Shown here piece by piece: positions 45,328-53,008 of a stretch of 64,000 nt of DNA. A program made the position numbers and the translations under genes. The notes beneath the pieces are model-generated. The model had not been told where the DNA came from and did not search any database. It saw only the letters and a list, made by a program, of their open reading frames with translations. Origin of the DNA: Gardnerella vaginalis. Lineage in GTDB: Bacteria > Actinomycetota > Actinomycetes > Actinomycetales > Bifidobacteriaceae. Positions within the stretch are counted from its first letter, which is position 1; each line of letters starts with the position of its first letter. The stretch spans positions 1 to 64,000 of the forward strand of contig NZ_JBETXJ010000002.1 in the NCBI RefSeq assembly GCF_040427915.1, read 5' to 3'.

Positions 45328-46620
45328 ATGAGCAATACTTCAAAAAACACGCCAAAAGTCGGAATCGACCGCATAACTTTCGCAACTCCAAATTGCTATC
45401 TAAGCATGAAAGATCTGGCGATCGCGCGCGGAATAGACCCGAACAAATTCACGATCGGAATCGGTCAAAGCCAGCAAGCGGTGCCGCCAAATCATCAAGA
45501 TATCGTAACACTTGGCGCTCAAGCTGCGCTGCCGCTGCTGCCGTACATCGATAACAGCCGCCTCAAAATGGTGATTGTTGGCACAGAAAGCGGCGTCGAT
45601 GCCAGCAAATCCAGTGCGCTCTACATTCACCGACTGTTGGATCTCAGTCCGTGGGTGCGCTGCGTTGAAGTAAAAGAGGCATGTTATGGCGGAACTGCGG
45701 CGCTTATGATGGCTCGTGACTACGTTTTGACGCATCCTAGCGCGCAAGTTTTGGTGATTGCTGCAGACATTGCGCGCTACGGCGTGGGAACTCCTGGCGA
45801 GGTGACGCAAGGCGCTGGTGCTGTGGCGATGCTTGTAAGCGAGAATCCGCACGTGTTGCAAATCAACGACGACAGCGTTGTAAAATCGGCGGAAATCCAA
45901 GATTTTTGGCGACCCGTATATCAAAGCACAGCTTTGGCGCGCGGAAAGTTTTCAACCGAGCAATACATTCGCATGTTCTGCGACGTGTGGCAGCGGTACA
46001 GCGCGGAAAACGACTGCAATTTCAACGATTTTGAGGCGATTTGCTTCCATCTTCCATACACAAAAATGGGGCTTAAGGCGCTTCAAGCTGGGTTGGAGGA
46101 AAATTCGGGCGCGTCTCTTACGGGCGATACACGCGAACATCTTCTTGCTCGATACCAAGACAGCACACAATATAGTCGCCGAATCGGCAATATTTACACT
46201 GGTTCACTCTATTTAGGATTAATTTCTTTACTTGATTACGATTATTTTAGGAATTCTTGCGATTCATCGACGGTTGCTTGCGACTTATCTTCTGCAACGC
46301 GCACAAACGAATCGCAGACATGCCTGTCTCCCTTACTCCCAGGCCAAAAAATCGGCTTGTTCTCATACGGTTCTGGCGCTGTAGCAGAATTCTTTAGCGC
46401 AACACTTGTTCCAGACTGGCGTAGCGCGCTGTTTTCTAATCAGCACTTAAAGTCGCTAAACAATCGCACGCAATTAAGCGTTTCGCAATACGAGGAGATG
46501 TTCAACAGCGCGGCGCCTTATTCTCCGCAAGATTTTGTAAGCAGCCAGGAGAATCGAAGTGGCGCTCGATTCGTGCTTGACTCCATCAAGTCTCAAGAGC
46601 GTAACTATCGTTCTATCTAA
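45328..46620 (+). CDS. mvaS: HMG-CoA synthase
   Basis: The 430-residue protein has the bacterial HMG-CoA synthase layout: KVGIDRITFATP, the general base Glu87 in GTESGVDASKS, the nucleophile Cys119 in KEACYGGTAALM and the His in FHLPYTKMG. It adds acetyl-CoA to acetoacetyl-CoA. An Ser/Thr-rich insert at about residues 310-335 (SSTVACDLSSATRTNES) contains a one-mismatch copy of the dispersed motif. AGGAAACC precedes the ATG. Confidence 0.95.
   Translation: MSNTSKNTPKVGIDRITFATPNCYLSMKDLAIARGIDPNKFTIGIGQSQQAVPPNHQDIVTLGAQAALPLLPYIDNSRLKMVIVGTESGVDASKSSALYIHRLLDLSPWVRCVEVKEACYGGTAALMMARDYVLTHPSAQVLVIAADIARYGVGTPGEVTQGAGAVAMLVSENPHVLQINDDSVVKSAEIQDFWRPVYQSTALARGKFSTEQYIRMFCDVWQRYSAENDCNFNDFEAICFHLPYTKMGLKALQAGLEENSGASLTGDTREHLLARYQDSTQYSRRIGNIYTGSLYLGLISLLDYDYFRNSCDSSTVACDLSSATRTNESQTCLSPLLPGQKIGLFSYGSGAVAEFFSATLVPDWRSALFSNQHLKSLNNRTQLSVSQYEEMFNSAAPYSPQDFVSSQENRSGARFVLDSIKSQERNYRSI
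46271..46284 (+). repeat. Dispersed uptake-like motif, variant in mvaS
   Basis: CGGTTGCTTGCGACTTATC differs from consensus at one base (G to T) and encodes TVACDL in a linker of HMG-CoA synthase. Confidence 0.6.
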
Positions 46621-46694
46621 TCCAGTTTCCCGAAAATATATAAAAACACACAAAAACAATACAAAAACGTTGATATATCAAGGGTTTTCGACAT

Positions 46695-46727
46695 GAAAAA
46701 GGGCTTCTAGCGATTGGCTAGAAACCC
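46695..46727 (-). terminator. Terminator of tRNA-Ser
   Basis: GGGCTTCTAGC and GCTAGAAACCC-like arms form a stem just after the tRNA 3' end, followed by a run of T on the minus strand. Confidence 0.8.
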
Positions 46728-46733
46728 CGTTCG

Positions 46734-46818
46734 CGGATGAGGCGAGATTCGAACTCGCGGTAGGTTTCCCTACAACGGTTTTCAAGACCGTCTCCTTAGA
46801 CCGCTCGGACACCCATCC
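46734..46818 (-). tRNA. tRNA-Ser (UGA anticodon)
   Basis: The 85-nt sequence on the minus strand starts GGATGGGTGTCCGAGCGG, has the anticodon loop CTTGAAA (anticodon TGA), a long variable arm, the T arm GAGTTCGAATCTC and an acceptor stem GGATGGG/CTCATCC with one G-T pair. CCA is not encoded. Confidence 0.95.
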
Positions 46819-46902
46819 ATGTGTGTTAACTACGCAATATGCGCATCAATCACACAAGCGAATAGCCTACCATAATCCCTAGGAAAATGCGCACACTCGT
46901 AT

Positions 46903-47664
46903 CTAGTCGCGCCTATTTCCCAGCAACTCCAGTAAGTAGACAAACATGTTGATGAAGTCCAAATAAAGATTAAATGCGCAAATAATCGAAACACGCTTAA
47001 TCATTTCTGGCTGATCAGCATACGCTTCAAAAATCGCACGAGTCTTCTGCGCATCATAAGCCGTAAGACCTGCAAAAATCAGCACAGCAATTGCAGCAAT
47101 AAGTCGCATTGTTCCAGCACTTGGAGCAACAAACATAAGAATTACTTGGCTCACGCACAACACCAGCAAAGCCACCATAAGAATCGGGCCAGCCTTAAGC
47201 ATATTCACTTTTGTAGTGAGCGCAAGCATTGTAAGACACAGGAAGAATCCAGCAGTTAAAGCCAAAACCATTGCAATAGAGCCGAGACTAAACACAGTAA
47301 AAATCGTACTAAGCGTAAATCCAGTTAGTGCAGCATACGCATAGAACATCGCACGCGCAGCAAAAACGCTCATTTTCATAACTCGCATTCCAAGAATGAC
47401 AGCAAGCGCTACTTGCGCAATAATAATGCCAAAGAAGCCGAACCTACCCGTAGCATACAAATAAGAGTAAAGCGCACCCGTACTTTGCGTAAACATTGCC
47501 ACAAGCGTTGTAACAATTAGCCCAACAGTCATCTCTGCGTAAACTCGACGCACACTCACTCGCTCTGCCTGCTCACGCACATAAGTAGCCTGCGCGTCAA
47601 CAATTGTTGGGTTTTGTGCAAAGTTGCCAGCATAATTGCTGTTAAAATTTCCAAAATCTCCCAT
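46903..47664 (-). CDS. Bax inhibitor-1 / YccA family membrane protein
   Basis: The 253-residue protein has an N-terminal Asn-rich tail (about 25 residues), ERVSVRRVYAEMTVGLIVT at the first helix and about seven membrane segments. The last contains GLTAYDAQKTRAIFE and a terminal NLYLDFINMFVYLLELLGNR, hallmarks of the BI-1/YccA family. These proteins act as Ca2+ leak channels or regulate membrane proteolysis; the role here is unknown. GGAGGAATT precedes the ATG. Confidence 0.9.
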   Translation of the reverse strand: MGDFGNFNSNYAGNFAQNPTIVDAQATYVREQAERVSVRRVYAEMTVGLIVTTLVAMFTQSTGALYSYLYATGRFGFFGIIIAQVALAVILGMRVMKMSVFAARAMFYAYAALTGFTLSTIFTVFSLGSIAMVLALTAGFFLCLTMLALTTKVNMLKAGPILMVALLVLCVSQVILMFVAPSAGTMRLIAAIAVLIFAGLTAYDAQKTRAIFEAYADQPEMIKRVSIICAFNLYLDFINMFVYLLELLGNRRD

Positions 47665-47762
47665 AATTCCTCCTAAATCCTTATTAAGCCCTATAAATCC
47701 TTAAGTATCTAATTATAGTACATTTGTACGACTATGTGTGTCGTGCTACAAAAAGCGGAGAT

Positions 47763-47901
47763 GTAGGTCGTCGTTCGCGCGGTCTACGCGCGCGAACGTC
47801 TTCGCCGCACGTAAAGTCCACTGGACTTTACGTTTAAGCGGCTCAGCGCTCCGAATTGCCTTTTCGCGCTACGCTTTAAGCGAAAAGGCAGGTCGTCGCG
47901 C
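47763..47901 (-). repeat. GC-rich triple-hairpin mosaic near relA/spoT-like gene stop
   Basis: Three hairpins lie in a row: GTTCGCGCG/CGCGCGCGAAC, ACGTAAAGTCC/GGACTTTACGT with loop ACT, and GCCTTTTCGC/GCGAAAAGGC. The last is followed by AGGTCGTCGCGC and ends nine bases from the synthetase stop codon. Parts recur at 48789, 49975, 62491 and 63196. Confidence 0.85.
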
Positions 47902-47909
47902 ATTAGCTG

Positions 47910-48725
47910 TTACGACTCAGGCGCATCCTCCACGCGCGGCGCACCATTAATATCGCGATGAATCCCTTGCATTTGCGCCTCAATTGCCTGCAAATTCTGC
48001 GCGCATTCAAGCAGCGTCTTAGAATGCTCCGCCAACTTTGCGTCCGGCAAATCAGCCTTATAGCGCAACGCGTGCTCCAAACTCGCCCAATAATCCATTG
48101 CGATTGTACGGAATTGCACCTCCACCGGCGTGTAATGTGCACCCGACGACAAAAACACTGGCACAGCGTAAATCACATGCAAACTGCGGTACCCATTCGG
48201 CTTTGGGTTTTTAATATAATCCTTAACCTGCAAAACTTGAATATCCGTTTGCTTAGAAAGATATTGCGCAACCGCGTACACGTCGTCGCGATAGTTGCAA
48301 ATCACGCGGATTCCAGCCACGTCGAACAGGTTGTCACGAATCGAACGCGTTGATATGCTTAGGTTTCTGCGGCGCAGCTTCTCAAAAATCGAGTGCACGG
48401 ATTTTAGTCGCCGCTCCATGTGATGCACGGGATTGTGCGAAAATCGCACCTGAAACTCGCCGTCCAAAATCTCCAGCTTCGTGCTTATTTCGTACATCGC
48501 GCCTTCGTACACTTGCATCATGTTTACGAATTCGTCCATTTGATCGGGCGGAAGATGAGGCGTTTCGCTTTTTATAGATGATTTTTGCGCGGACTTTTCG
48601 TCAGCGGTTGCTGGCGACTTTTGCGCCTCTGGCGCAGCGGTTGCTGGCGATTCACCATCCCCCGCTCCTTGCAAGCTGGCGTAAAGTTCGGCCAAATTTA
48701 AACGATTATGACGATCAAGTATCAC
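47910..48725 (-). CDS. Small (p)ppGpp synthetase (RelA/SpoT domain)
   Basis: The synthetase domain is clear: YEGAMYEISTKLEILDGEF, RLKSVHSIFEKLRRR, DVAGIRVICNYRDDVY, NPKPNGYRSLHVIYAVP, VEVQFRTIAMDYWASLEH. It should make (p)ppGpp from ATP and GDP or GTP; there is no hydrolase domain, as in RelP/RelQ types. The start is uncertain. The frame is open to ATG 48878, but the extra 51 residues are encoded largely by a dispersed GC-rich repeat, so I prefer GTG 48725. A linker after about 20 residues holds two SPAT peptides from the dispersed motif. Confidence 0.85.
   Translation of the reverse strand: MILDRHNRLNLAELYASLQGAGDGESPATAAPEAQKSPATADEKSAQKSSIKSETPHLPPDQMDEFVNMMQVYEGAMYEISTKLEILDGEFQVRFSHNPVHHMERRLKSVHSIFEKLRRRNLSISTRSIRDNLFDVAGIRVICNYRDDVYAVAQYLSKQTDIQVLQVKDYIKNPKPNGYRSLHVIYAVPVFLSSGAHYTPVEVQFRTIAMDYWASLEHALRYKADLPDAKLAEHSKTLLECAQNLQAIEAQMQGIHRDINGAPRVEDAPES
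48605..48618 (+). repeat. Dispersed uptake-like motif, copy 5
   Basis: CGGTTGCTGGCGACTTTTGC lies in the N-terminal linker of the (p)ppGpp synthetase gene, antisense to it, and gives KSPATA in the protein. Confidence 0.85.
48638..48651 (+). repeat. Dispersed uptake-like motif, copy 6
   Basis: CGGTTGCTGGCGATTCACC, 33 bp from copy 5 in the same gene, gives ESPATA in the protein. Confidence 0.85.
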
Positions 48726-48788
48726 GGTTCTTATTCTACTCGTAATTTTGTTATAAATCTGATAATCGCCTGAGAATATGCATGCGCT

Positions 48789-48840
48789 CCGACCTGCCTG
48801 AGCGCTTAAAGCGTAGCGCGAAAAGGCAATTCGTAGCGCA
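48789..48840 (+). repeat. GC-rich repeat at start of synthetase frame
   Basis: CCGACCTGCCTGAGCGCTTA onward, with GCGCGAAAAGGCAATTCGTAG, matches parts of the mosaics at 47763 and 62491. It lies within the upstream extension of the (p)ppGpp synthetase frame. Confidence 0.75.
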
Positions 48841-48871
48841 CTAAAATCATCAACAATTGCTTGCATAATTA

Positions 48872-48899
48872 ATGACATTTACGTTACATCATATATAAT
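48872..48899 (+). promoter_or_regulatory. Putative promoter of RelB/YoeB-like module
   Basis: ATGACA, 16 bp, then TATAAT lies 62 bp upstream of the antitoxin ATG; the surrounding ATATATAATTAT sequence is partly symmetric and could also hold the autorepression operator. Confidence 0.45.
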
Positions 48900-48961
48900 T
48901 ATCGTATACATTTATGCAAAAGTATAAAATTCTACACTAAAACATAAGAGCAGGAACCAAG

Positions 48962-49237
48962 ATGACTACAGTAACAACAGACATAGTAAACGTAAACTTT
49001 CGCGCAAAGAAAGAAGACAAACTCAACGCAGAACGAGTTTGCAAAGAACTCGGAATCTCTATGAGCGCCGCGCTGAACGTGTTTATCAAAACGATTGGTC
49101 GCGAAAAGAGAATACCGTTAGATTTTTCGCTTGACCCATTTTACTCGCCGTCAAATCAAGCATATTTGAAATCGCAGATTGATGGCGTTAAAAATGGCAC
49201 CATAAAGCTCGAAGAGCACAATTTAATCATGGATTAG
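48962..49237 (+). CDS. RelB/DinJ-family antitoxin
   Basis: The 91-residue protein has a ribbon-helix-helix N-terminus (VNVNFRAKKEDKLNAERVCK, then ELGISMSAALNVFIKTI), matching RelB/DinJ antitoxins, followed by RIPLDF and a charged tail. It should bind and neutralise the toxin encoded 22 bp downstream. GAGCAGGA precedes the ATG. It is different in sequence from the antitoxin at 7128-7433. Confidence 0.9.
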   Translation: MTTVTTDIVNVNFRAKKEDKLNAERVCKELGISMSAALNVFIKTIGREKRIPLDFSLDPFYSPSNQAYLKSQIDGVKNGTIKLEEHNLIMD

Positions 49238-49259
49238 ATTAAACCTTAGGATTCAAACA

Positions 49260-49523
49260 GTGAGAAAAATTGCTTGGACTCCAGACGCTTGGAGTGACTA
49301 TCTCTATTGGGAAAGCGATAATAAAACTCGTAAAAAGCTTAACAATATTATTAAAGAGATTATGCGGAATCCAATCGACGGAAAAGGTAAACCCGAACCA
49401 CTTAAAGGAAACTATTCTGGTTGTTGGAGTAGACGAGTAAGCGATAAAGATAGAATCGTATACTCGTTTACAGATGACACGATTATAATTTATGCTTGCA
49501 AAGGCCACTACGACGATAAATAA
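49260..49523 (+). CDS. YoeB-family toxin (mRNA interferase)
   Basis: The 87-residue protein has the YoeB pattern: WTPDAWSDYLYWESDNKTRK, IIKEIMRNPIDGKGKPEPLKG split by short turns, and CWSRRVSDKDRIVYSF with the conserved Glu, Arg and a C-terminal CKGHYDDK. Family members cleave mRNA in the ribosome at start or A-site codons. The start is GTG. Pairing with a RelB/DinJ-like rather than a YefM-like antitoxin is a mixed arrangement. Confidence 0.9.
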   Translation: MRKIAWTPDAWSDYLYWESDNKTRKKLNNIIKEIMRNPIDGKGKPEPLKGNYSGCWSRRVSDKDRIVYSFTDDTIIIYACKGHYDDK

Positions 49524-49555
49524 CGCAAAGACACAAACAACACGGAGGCAACACT

Positions 49556-49855
49556 ACGAGCAGCTTAATTAGACGGCAGATTCTGCCAGAATTTATACCA
49601 GTTGGCGCGCGAATCGTAGTGCGAACGTACAAAATTGCGCAATTAGGCGATGCCAGCGAACAAGCAACAGACGGCAGCGCTCAAAAAATCGAATACCACG
49701 ACGCGATTGGTCACGTAATCAGCTGGGACGGAATCACATTGCATCTTATGCGCGACGCGGCAGCAAACGGAAGCCGACCAGAGCAAGAAATGTTCATTGA
49801 CGCGCGCACAATCGTAAGACTAAAGCCAATACCCGAGCGCAAACATCGCAGCTAA
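49556..49855 (+). CDS. Conserved-looking small protein, possible ACG start
   Basis: The frame reads TSSLIRRQILPEFIPVGARI, then VVRTYKIAQLGDASEQ to a C-terminal RLKPIPERKHRS, 99 codons if it starts at ACG 49556. GGAGG lies seven bases before that ACG, the ideal distance, and no ATG, GTG or TTG lies nearby in frame; the first usual start is GTG 49619, which has no RBS and would cut off the compact IRRQILPEFIPVGARIVV segment. It resembles small bifidobacterial proteins of unknown function (DUF6725-like, from memory). Confidence 0.6.
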   Translation, partial: TSSLIRRQILPEFIPVGARIVVRTYKIAQLGDASEQATDGSAQKIEYHDAIGHVISWDGITLHLMRDAAANGSRPEQEMFIDARTIVRLKPIPERKHRS

Positions 49856-49974
49856 TACGCGCTAGTGTTACAAATGTCTAACTCGCGAGACAAATATAAC
49901 GAATCCAAGCCAAAAAACGTTACAAACACCTCACGCGCGAGACAAATGTAACGCGTATACGCGCGCCCACAGCA

Positions 49975-49997
49975 GCGCGAAAAGGCAGGTCGTAGCG
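49975..49997 (-). repeat. GC-rich repeat abutting parA stop
   Basis: GCGCGAAAAGGCAGGTCGTA then GCG ends exactly at the stop codon of the ParA-like gene. Confidence 0.75.
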
Positions 49998-50837
49998 CTA
50001 TTCAACAACGCCGTTGGAAATCAGCTCGCGCGCAACCTCTCGATACTCCTTAGCAGTCTTATGCTCAGGAGCAAAAATCGTAATCGGAACCGCCGCAACA
50101 GTGGAATCTGGCAGCTTAATCGAACGCGAAATAACAGAATGCAACACGCGCCCCTGGAAAGCCTCGTAAATCCTTTGCAAAACCTCTTCGCTGTGCAAAG
50201 TACGCGTAAACATAGTAACGAGCACACCAAACACTTGCAAATCTGGGTTAATTCTGTGCTGCACTTTTTCAATCGACTGCATAAGCAGCGCCACACCTCT
50301 AAGCGCAAAGAACTCCGCAGCAACAGGAATAATCACACCATCCGCCGCCGTAAGCGCGTTTACAGTGAGCAAGCCAAGCGAAGGCTGGCAGTCAATAATA
50401 ATAACGTCGTATTCGTTACGAACTTTGCGCAACACGCCAGCCAAAATCTGCTCGCGACCAACTTCTGTAACAAGCTGCACCTCTGCAGCAGAAAGATCAA
50501 TGTTTGCAGGCATAACATCAATGTTTTCGGTGGCAGTGTGGCGAATCACATCGTGCACGTCTACAGAAGAATCAAAAAGCGCCGTATAAACCGTGTTATC
50601 AAGCGCGTTCGCATTAATCCCAAGCCCCACCGTTGCAGCGCCTTGCGGATCGAAGTCAACAATTAAAACTCGCCTACCGTATTGACTCAGCGCACCAGCG
50701 ATATTGATGGAGCTGGTAGTTTTACCAACGCCACCCTTCTGGTTACACATAGCAATAATGCGCGCAGGACCGTGCGTTGTAAGCGCATCTGGCGCGCGGA
50801 AAGTCTCATATTCGCGTCCAAGTAAATCAGTAGGCAT
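49998..50837 (-). CDS. ParA/Soj-like ATPase
   Basis: The 279-residue protein has the deviant Walker A CNQKGGVGKTTSSINIA, VLIVDFDPQGAATVGLG and DVIIIDCQPSLGLLTVN of ParA/MinD ATPases. It lies 53 bp downstream of xerD. In actinobacteria a ParA-like gene in this place usually precedes scpA and scpB and takes part in chromosome organisation; here the next gene to the left is convergent, so scpAB are not adjacent. A plasmid origin is not needed to explain it. Confidence 0.88.
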   Translation of the reverse strand: MPTDLLGREYETFRAPDALTTHGPARIIAMCNQKGGVGKTTSSINIAGALSQYGRRVLIVDFDPQGAATVGLGINANALDNTVYTALFDSSVDVHDVIRHTATENIDVMPANIDLSAAEVQLVTEVGREQILAGVLRKVRNEYDVIIIDCQPSLGLLTVNALTAADGVIIPVAAEFFALRGVALLMQSIEKVQHRINPDLQVFGVLVTMFTRTLHSEEVLQRIYEAFQGRVLHSVISRSIKLPDSTVAAVPITIFAPEHKTAKEYREVARELISNGVVE

Positions 50838-50890
50838 ACGCTCCAGTTTATCAAAAGGTATGTTCAGTGGATTTGCGCGTCTACGTGTAG

Positions 50891-51898
50891 CTACCTCGCG
50901 CGCGGATGACTCATAACATACGCCTCCATAAGCGCATCTGGGCTTATATGCGTATAAATTTGCGTTGTTGTAACGGACGCATGACCAAGCAGCTCCTGCA
51001 CAGTGCGAACATCGGCGCCTCCTGAAATCAAATGCGTTGCAAATGAATGTCGAAGCGTGTGAGGATGCAATTCTTTGCCAATTTTAGCCATTTTGCCCGC
51101 ACGCGAAATCGCCTCCCACGCGGATTGGCGAGACAGTGATTTTCCACGTTTATTTAGGAAAATCACGTGAGAATTTGCGGATTTTGACGATGAGTTTAAG
51201 GATGAGTTGAGTCGCGACTTTGCGGTTGCTTGCGACTTTTGCGCGCGACTTGCAAGAATCGGCCTAGCTTTATCTAAATAATCGCGCAACGCACGAACCG
51301 CGCACTTTCCAATCGGTACAAGTCTCTGCTTTTGCCCCTTGCCACTAAGCCGCACAACTGATTCTGCCAAATCAATGTCCTCGAATTTTAAGCCAACCGC
51401 CTCGCTCACGCGCGCGCCAGTCGCGTACAAAAATTCCACAAGCGCACGGTCTCGCAAAGAGACGGCATCCGTACTACCAAAGCCGCCAGCCGCATCGATT
51501 ACGCGCTCCACTTCGCTAATACTTAGTACGTCTGGAAGATGCTCCGCTTGCTTTGGCGCTTTGACTTCTGCAGAAGGGTCGCTTGCGATTTGCGCGTTGG
51601 AAAGCATGAATTTGTTCCACTCGTGGATGCTTGCGATTCGCCGCGCAATCGTGCGAGGCCCTAAGTTTTGTGATGCCATTGCTTGTGATGCCATTGCGCG
51701 CACGTATTCTTCAATATCTAGTTGCGTGATTTTGCTAACATCGTTGATTTTTCGGGCTTCGCGCAGCCAGTTCGTGTATTTTGTAAGATCCGACTCGTAA
51801 GCTTCAACGGTTTTTGGAGAAAGCCCGCGCTCCACGCTTATGTGGTTTAGAAACTGCTGGATTTTTGGGGAAAATGGCGATTGCTGCGATTCGGTCAT
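50891..51898 (-). CDS. xerD: Tyrosine recombinase XerD
   Basis: The 335-residue recombinase has an N-terminal SAM-like core-binding domain (SVERGLSPKTVEAYESDLTK) and the catalytic residues in ATGARVSEAVGL, HTLRHSFATHL, LGHASVTTTQIYTHI. With XerC it resolves chromosome dimers at dif. It is about 35 residues longer than usual because of a Ser/Ala/Lys linker (ASRAQKSQATAKSRLNSSLN and on), which is encoded over a one-mismatch copy of the dispersed motif (51223-51236). Confidence 0.93.
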   Translation of the reverse strand: MTESQQSPFSPKIQQFLNHISVERGLSPKTVEAYESDLTKYTNWLREARKINDVSKITQLDIEEYVRAMASQAMASQNLGPRTIARRIASIHEWNKFMLSNAQIASDPSAEVKAPKQAEHLPDVLSISEVERVIDAAGGFGSTDAVSLRDRALVEFLYATGARVSEAVGLKFEDIDLAESVVRLSGKGQKQRLVPIGKCAVRALRDYLDKARPILASRAQKSQATAKSRLNSSLNSSSKSANSHVIFLNKRGKSLSRQSAWEAISRAGKMAKIGKELHPHTLRHSFATHLISGGADVRTVQELLGHASVTTTQIYTHISPDALMEAYVMSHPRAR

Positions 51899-51922
51899 AT
51901 GTCAATTATATGCCGCTCGAAT

Positions 51923-53008
51923 CTACCACTTCGAGTTGCGTAATGCGCAAACAACCGCAGAGTCGCTAAACGTCACGCCAACAATCTGTTCGCCGCTTTG
52001 CGCGCTTTGAATCAGCTGACTTTGCCAATCACCAGCACAATCAAGCGCAAATCGAAGCTCGCGCAAATCGCCAGCCGACTCATCGCAAGCAACCGCGCGC
52101 TCCTTATACTTGTACTCGCGCCAAGAATCAGCCTTAGCAAAAAACGCGCGCTCATCACACTCATCGCGCTCATCGCTAGCAACCGCAGAATCGCCATCGC
52201 TCCCCTCAAGCATCTTCTTCGCAAAACTCAACTCCTCAATAACACTACCCAGCAAATCCGCCACATTTCGCCGATTTTCCGCAACCATTGCACGCGTGCG
52301 ATCTGGATCCGTAAGCGCCACTCGCGTCATATCTCGCCAAGAACCAGCCGACATTTGCAACGCAACATTGCGATTTTCGCTTCCGCACAAAACGTTCGCC
52401 AGCGCTGTAGAAACAACGTGCGGCATGTGCGAAATCAGCGCCGCCGAAGCATCGTGTATAGAATCGTTCAACACAAGCGCGCGATTGCCACACAACGCCA
52501 CAATAACGCGCAAAACCGCCAAAAACCGCCAAAAATCACTATTCTCATCAACGCTAACTGCCCAAAGTGCGCCGTCCAGCAGCTGCGCGCTAGACGCCTG
52601 CCAACCCGTAAACTCGCTTCCAGCCATAGGATGCGCGCCAATGTAGCAATCACCAAGCCCCGCGGCCTTAACCTGCTCGCGCACAAGCCCCTTAACGCTA
52701 CCAACATCCGTCAAAGTTGTGTGCTGCCTGTTGATTCCGCGCGAAATCTCGCCAAGAACTTCTGGCATAGAGGCAAGCGAATTGCATAAAATCAAAACAT
52801 TTGGCTGCAAGCGCGCAAGCTCCGCAACGCTTTCAACGCAAGTGATTCCAAGCGCCCTTGCTTCTTTATACATTGTTTGATGGCGATTATACGCGTACAC
52901 TTTGCAGGAGCCAGTCGCAGCCAAACGCTTTGCGATTGATCCGCCAATAAGTCCAAGTCCAACAATACCAACAGAAAATTTTTGAGAAAATCCAGCATCT
53001 TCTACCAT
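51923..53008 (-). CDS. tyrA: Prephenate dehydrogenase
   Basis: The 361-residue protein has the NAD-binding motif VGIVGLGLIGGSIAKRLA, DVGSVKGLV, GAHPMAGSEFTGW and HDASAALISHMPHVVS of TyrA enzymes, which make 4-hydroxyphenylpyruvate for tyrosine. It overlaps pheA by seven bases, so both branch enzymes from prephenate are coupled. A polar region at about residues 275-320 is specific to this protein and contains two loose variants of the dispersed motif (near 52083 and 52172). Confidence 0.94.
   Translation of the reverse strand: MVEDAGFSQKFSVGIVGLGLIGGSIAKRLAATGSCKVYAYNRHQTMYKEARALGITCVESVAELARLQPNVLILCNSLASMPEVLGEISRGINRQHTTLTDVGSVKGLVREQVKAAGLGDCYIGAHPMAGSEFTGWQASSAQLLDGALWAVSVDENSDFWRFLAVLRVIVALCGNRALVLNDSIHDASAALISHMPHVVSTALANVLCGSENRNVALQMSAGSWRDMTRVALTDPDRTRAMVAENRRNVADLLGSVIEELSFAKKMLEGSDGDSAVASDERDECDERAFFAKADSWREYKYKERAVACDESAGDLRELRFALDCAGDWQSQLIQSAQSGEQIVGVTFSDSAVVCALRNSKW

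Noticed and set aside
49998..50837. Plasmid or integrated-element partition gene
   Set aside because: The ParA-like gene sits beside xerD in a chromosomal neighbourhood typical of actinobacteria, with no ParB, rep or mobilisation gene.
50891..51898. Phage integrase serving the att-like repeats at 6.5-8.7 kb
   Set aside because: The protein is a standard XerD and is far away; nothing links it to those repeats.
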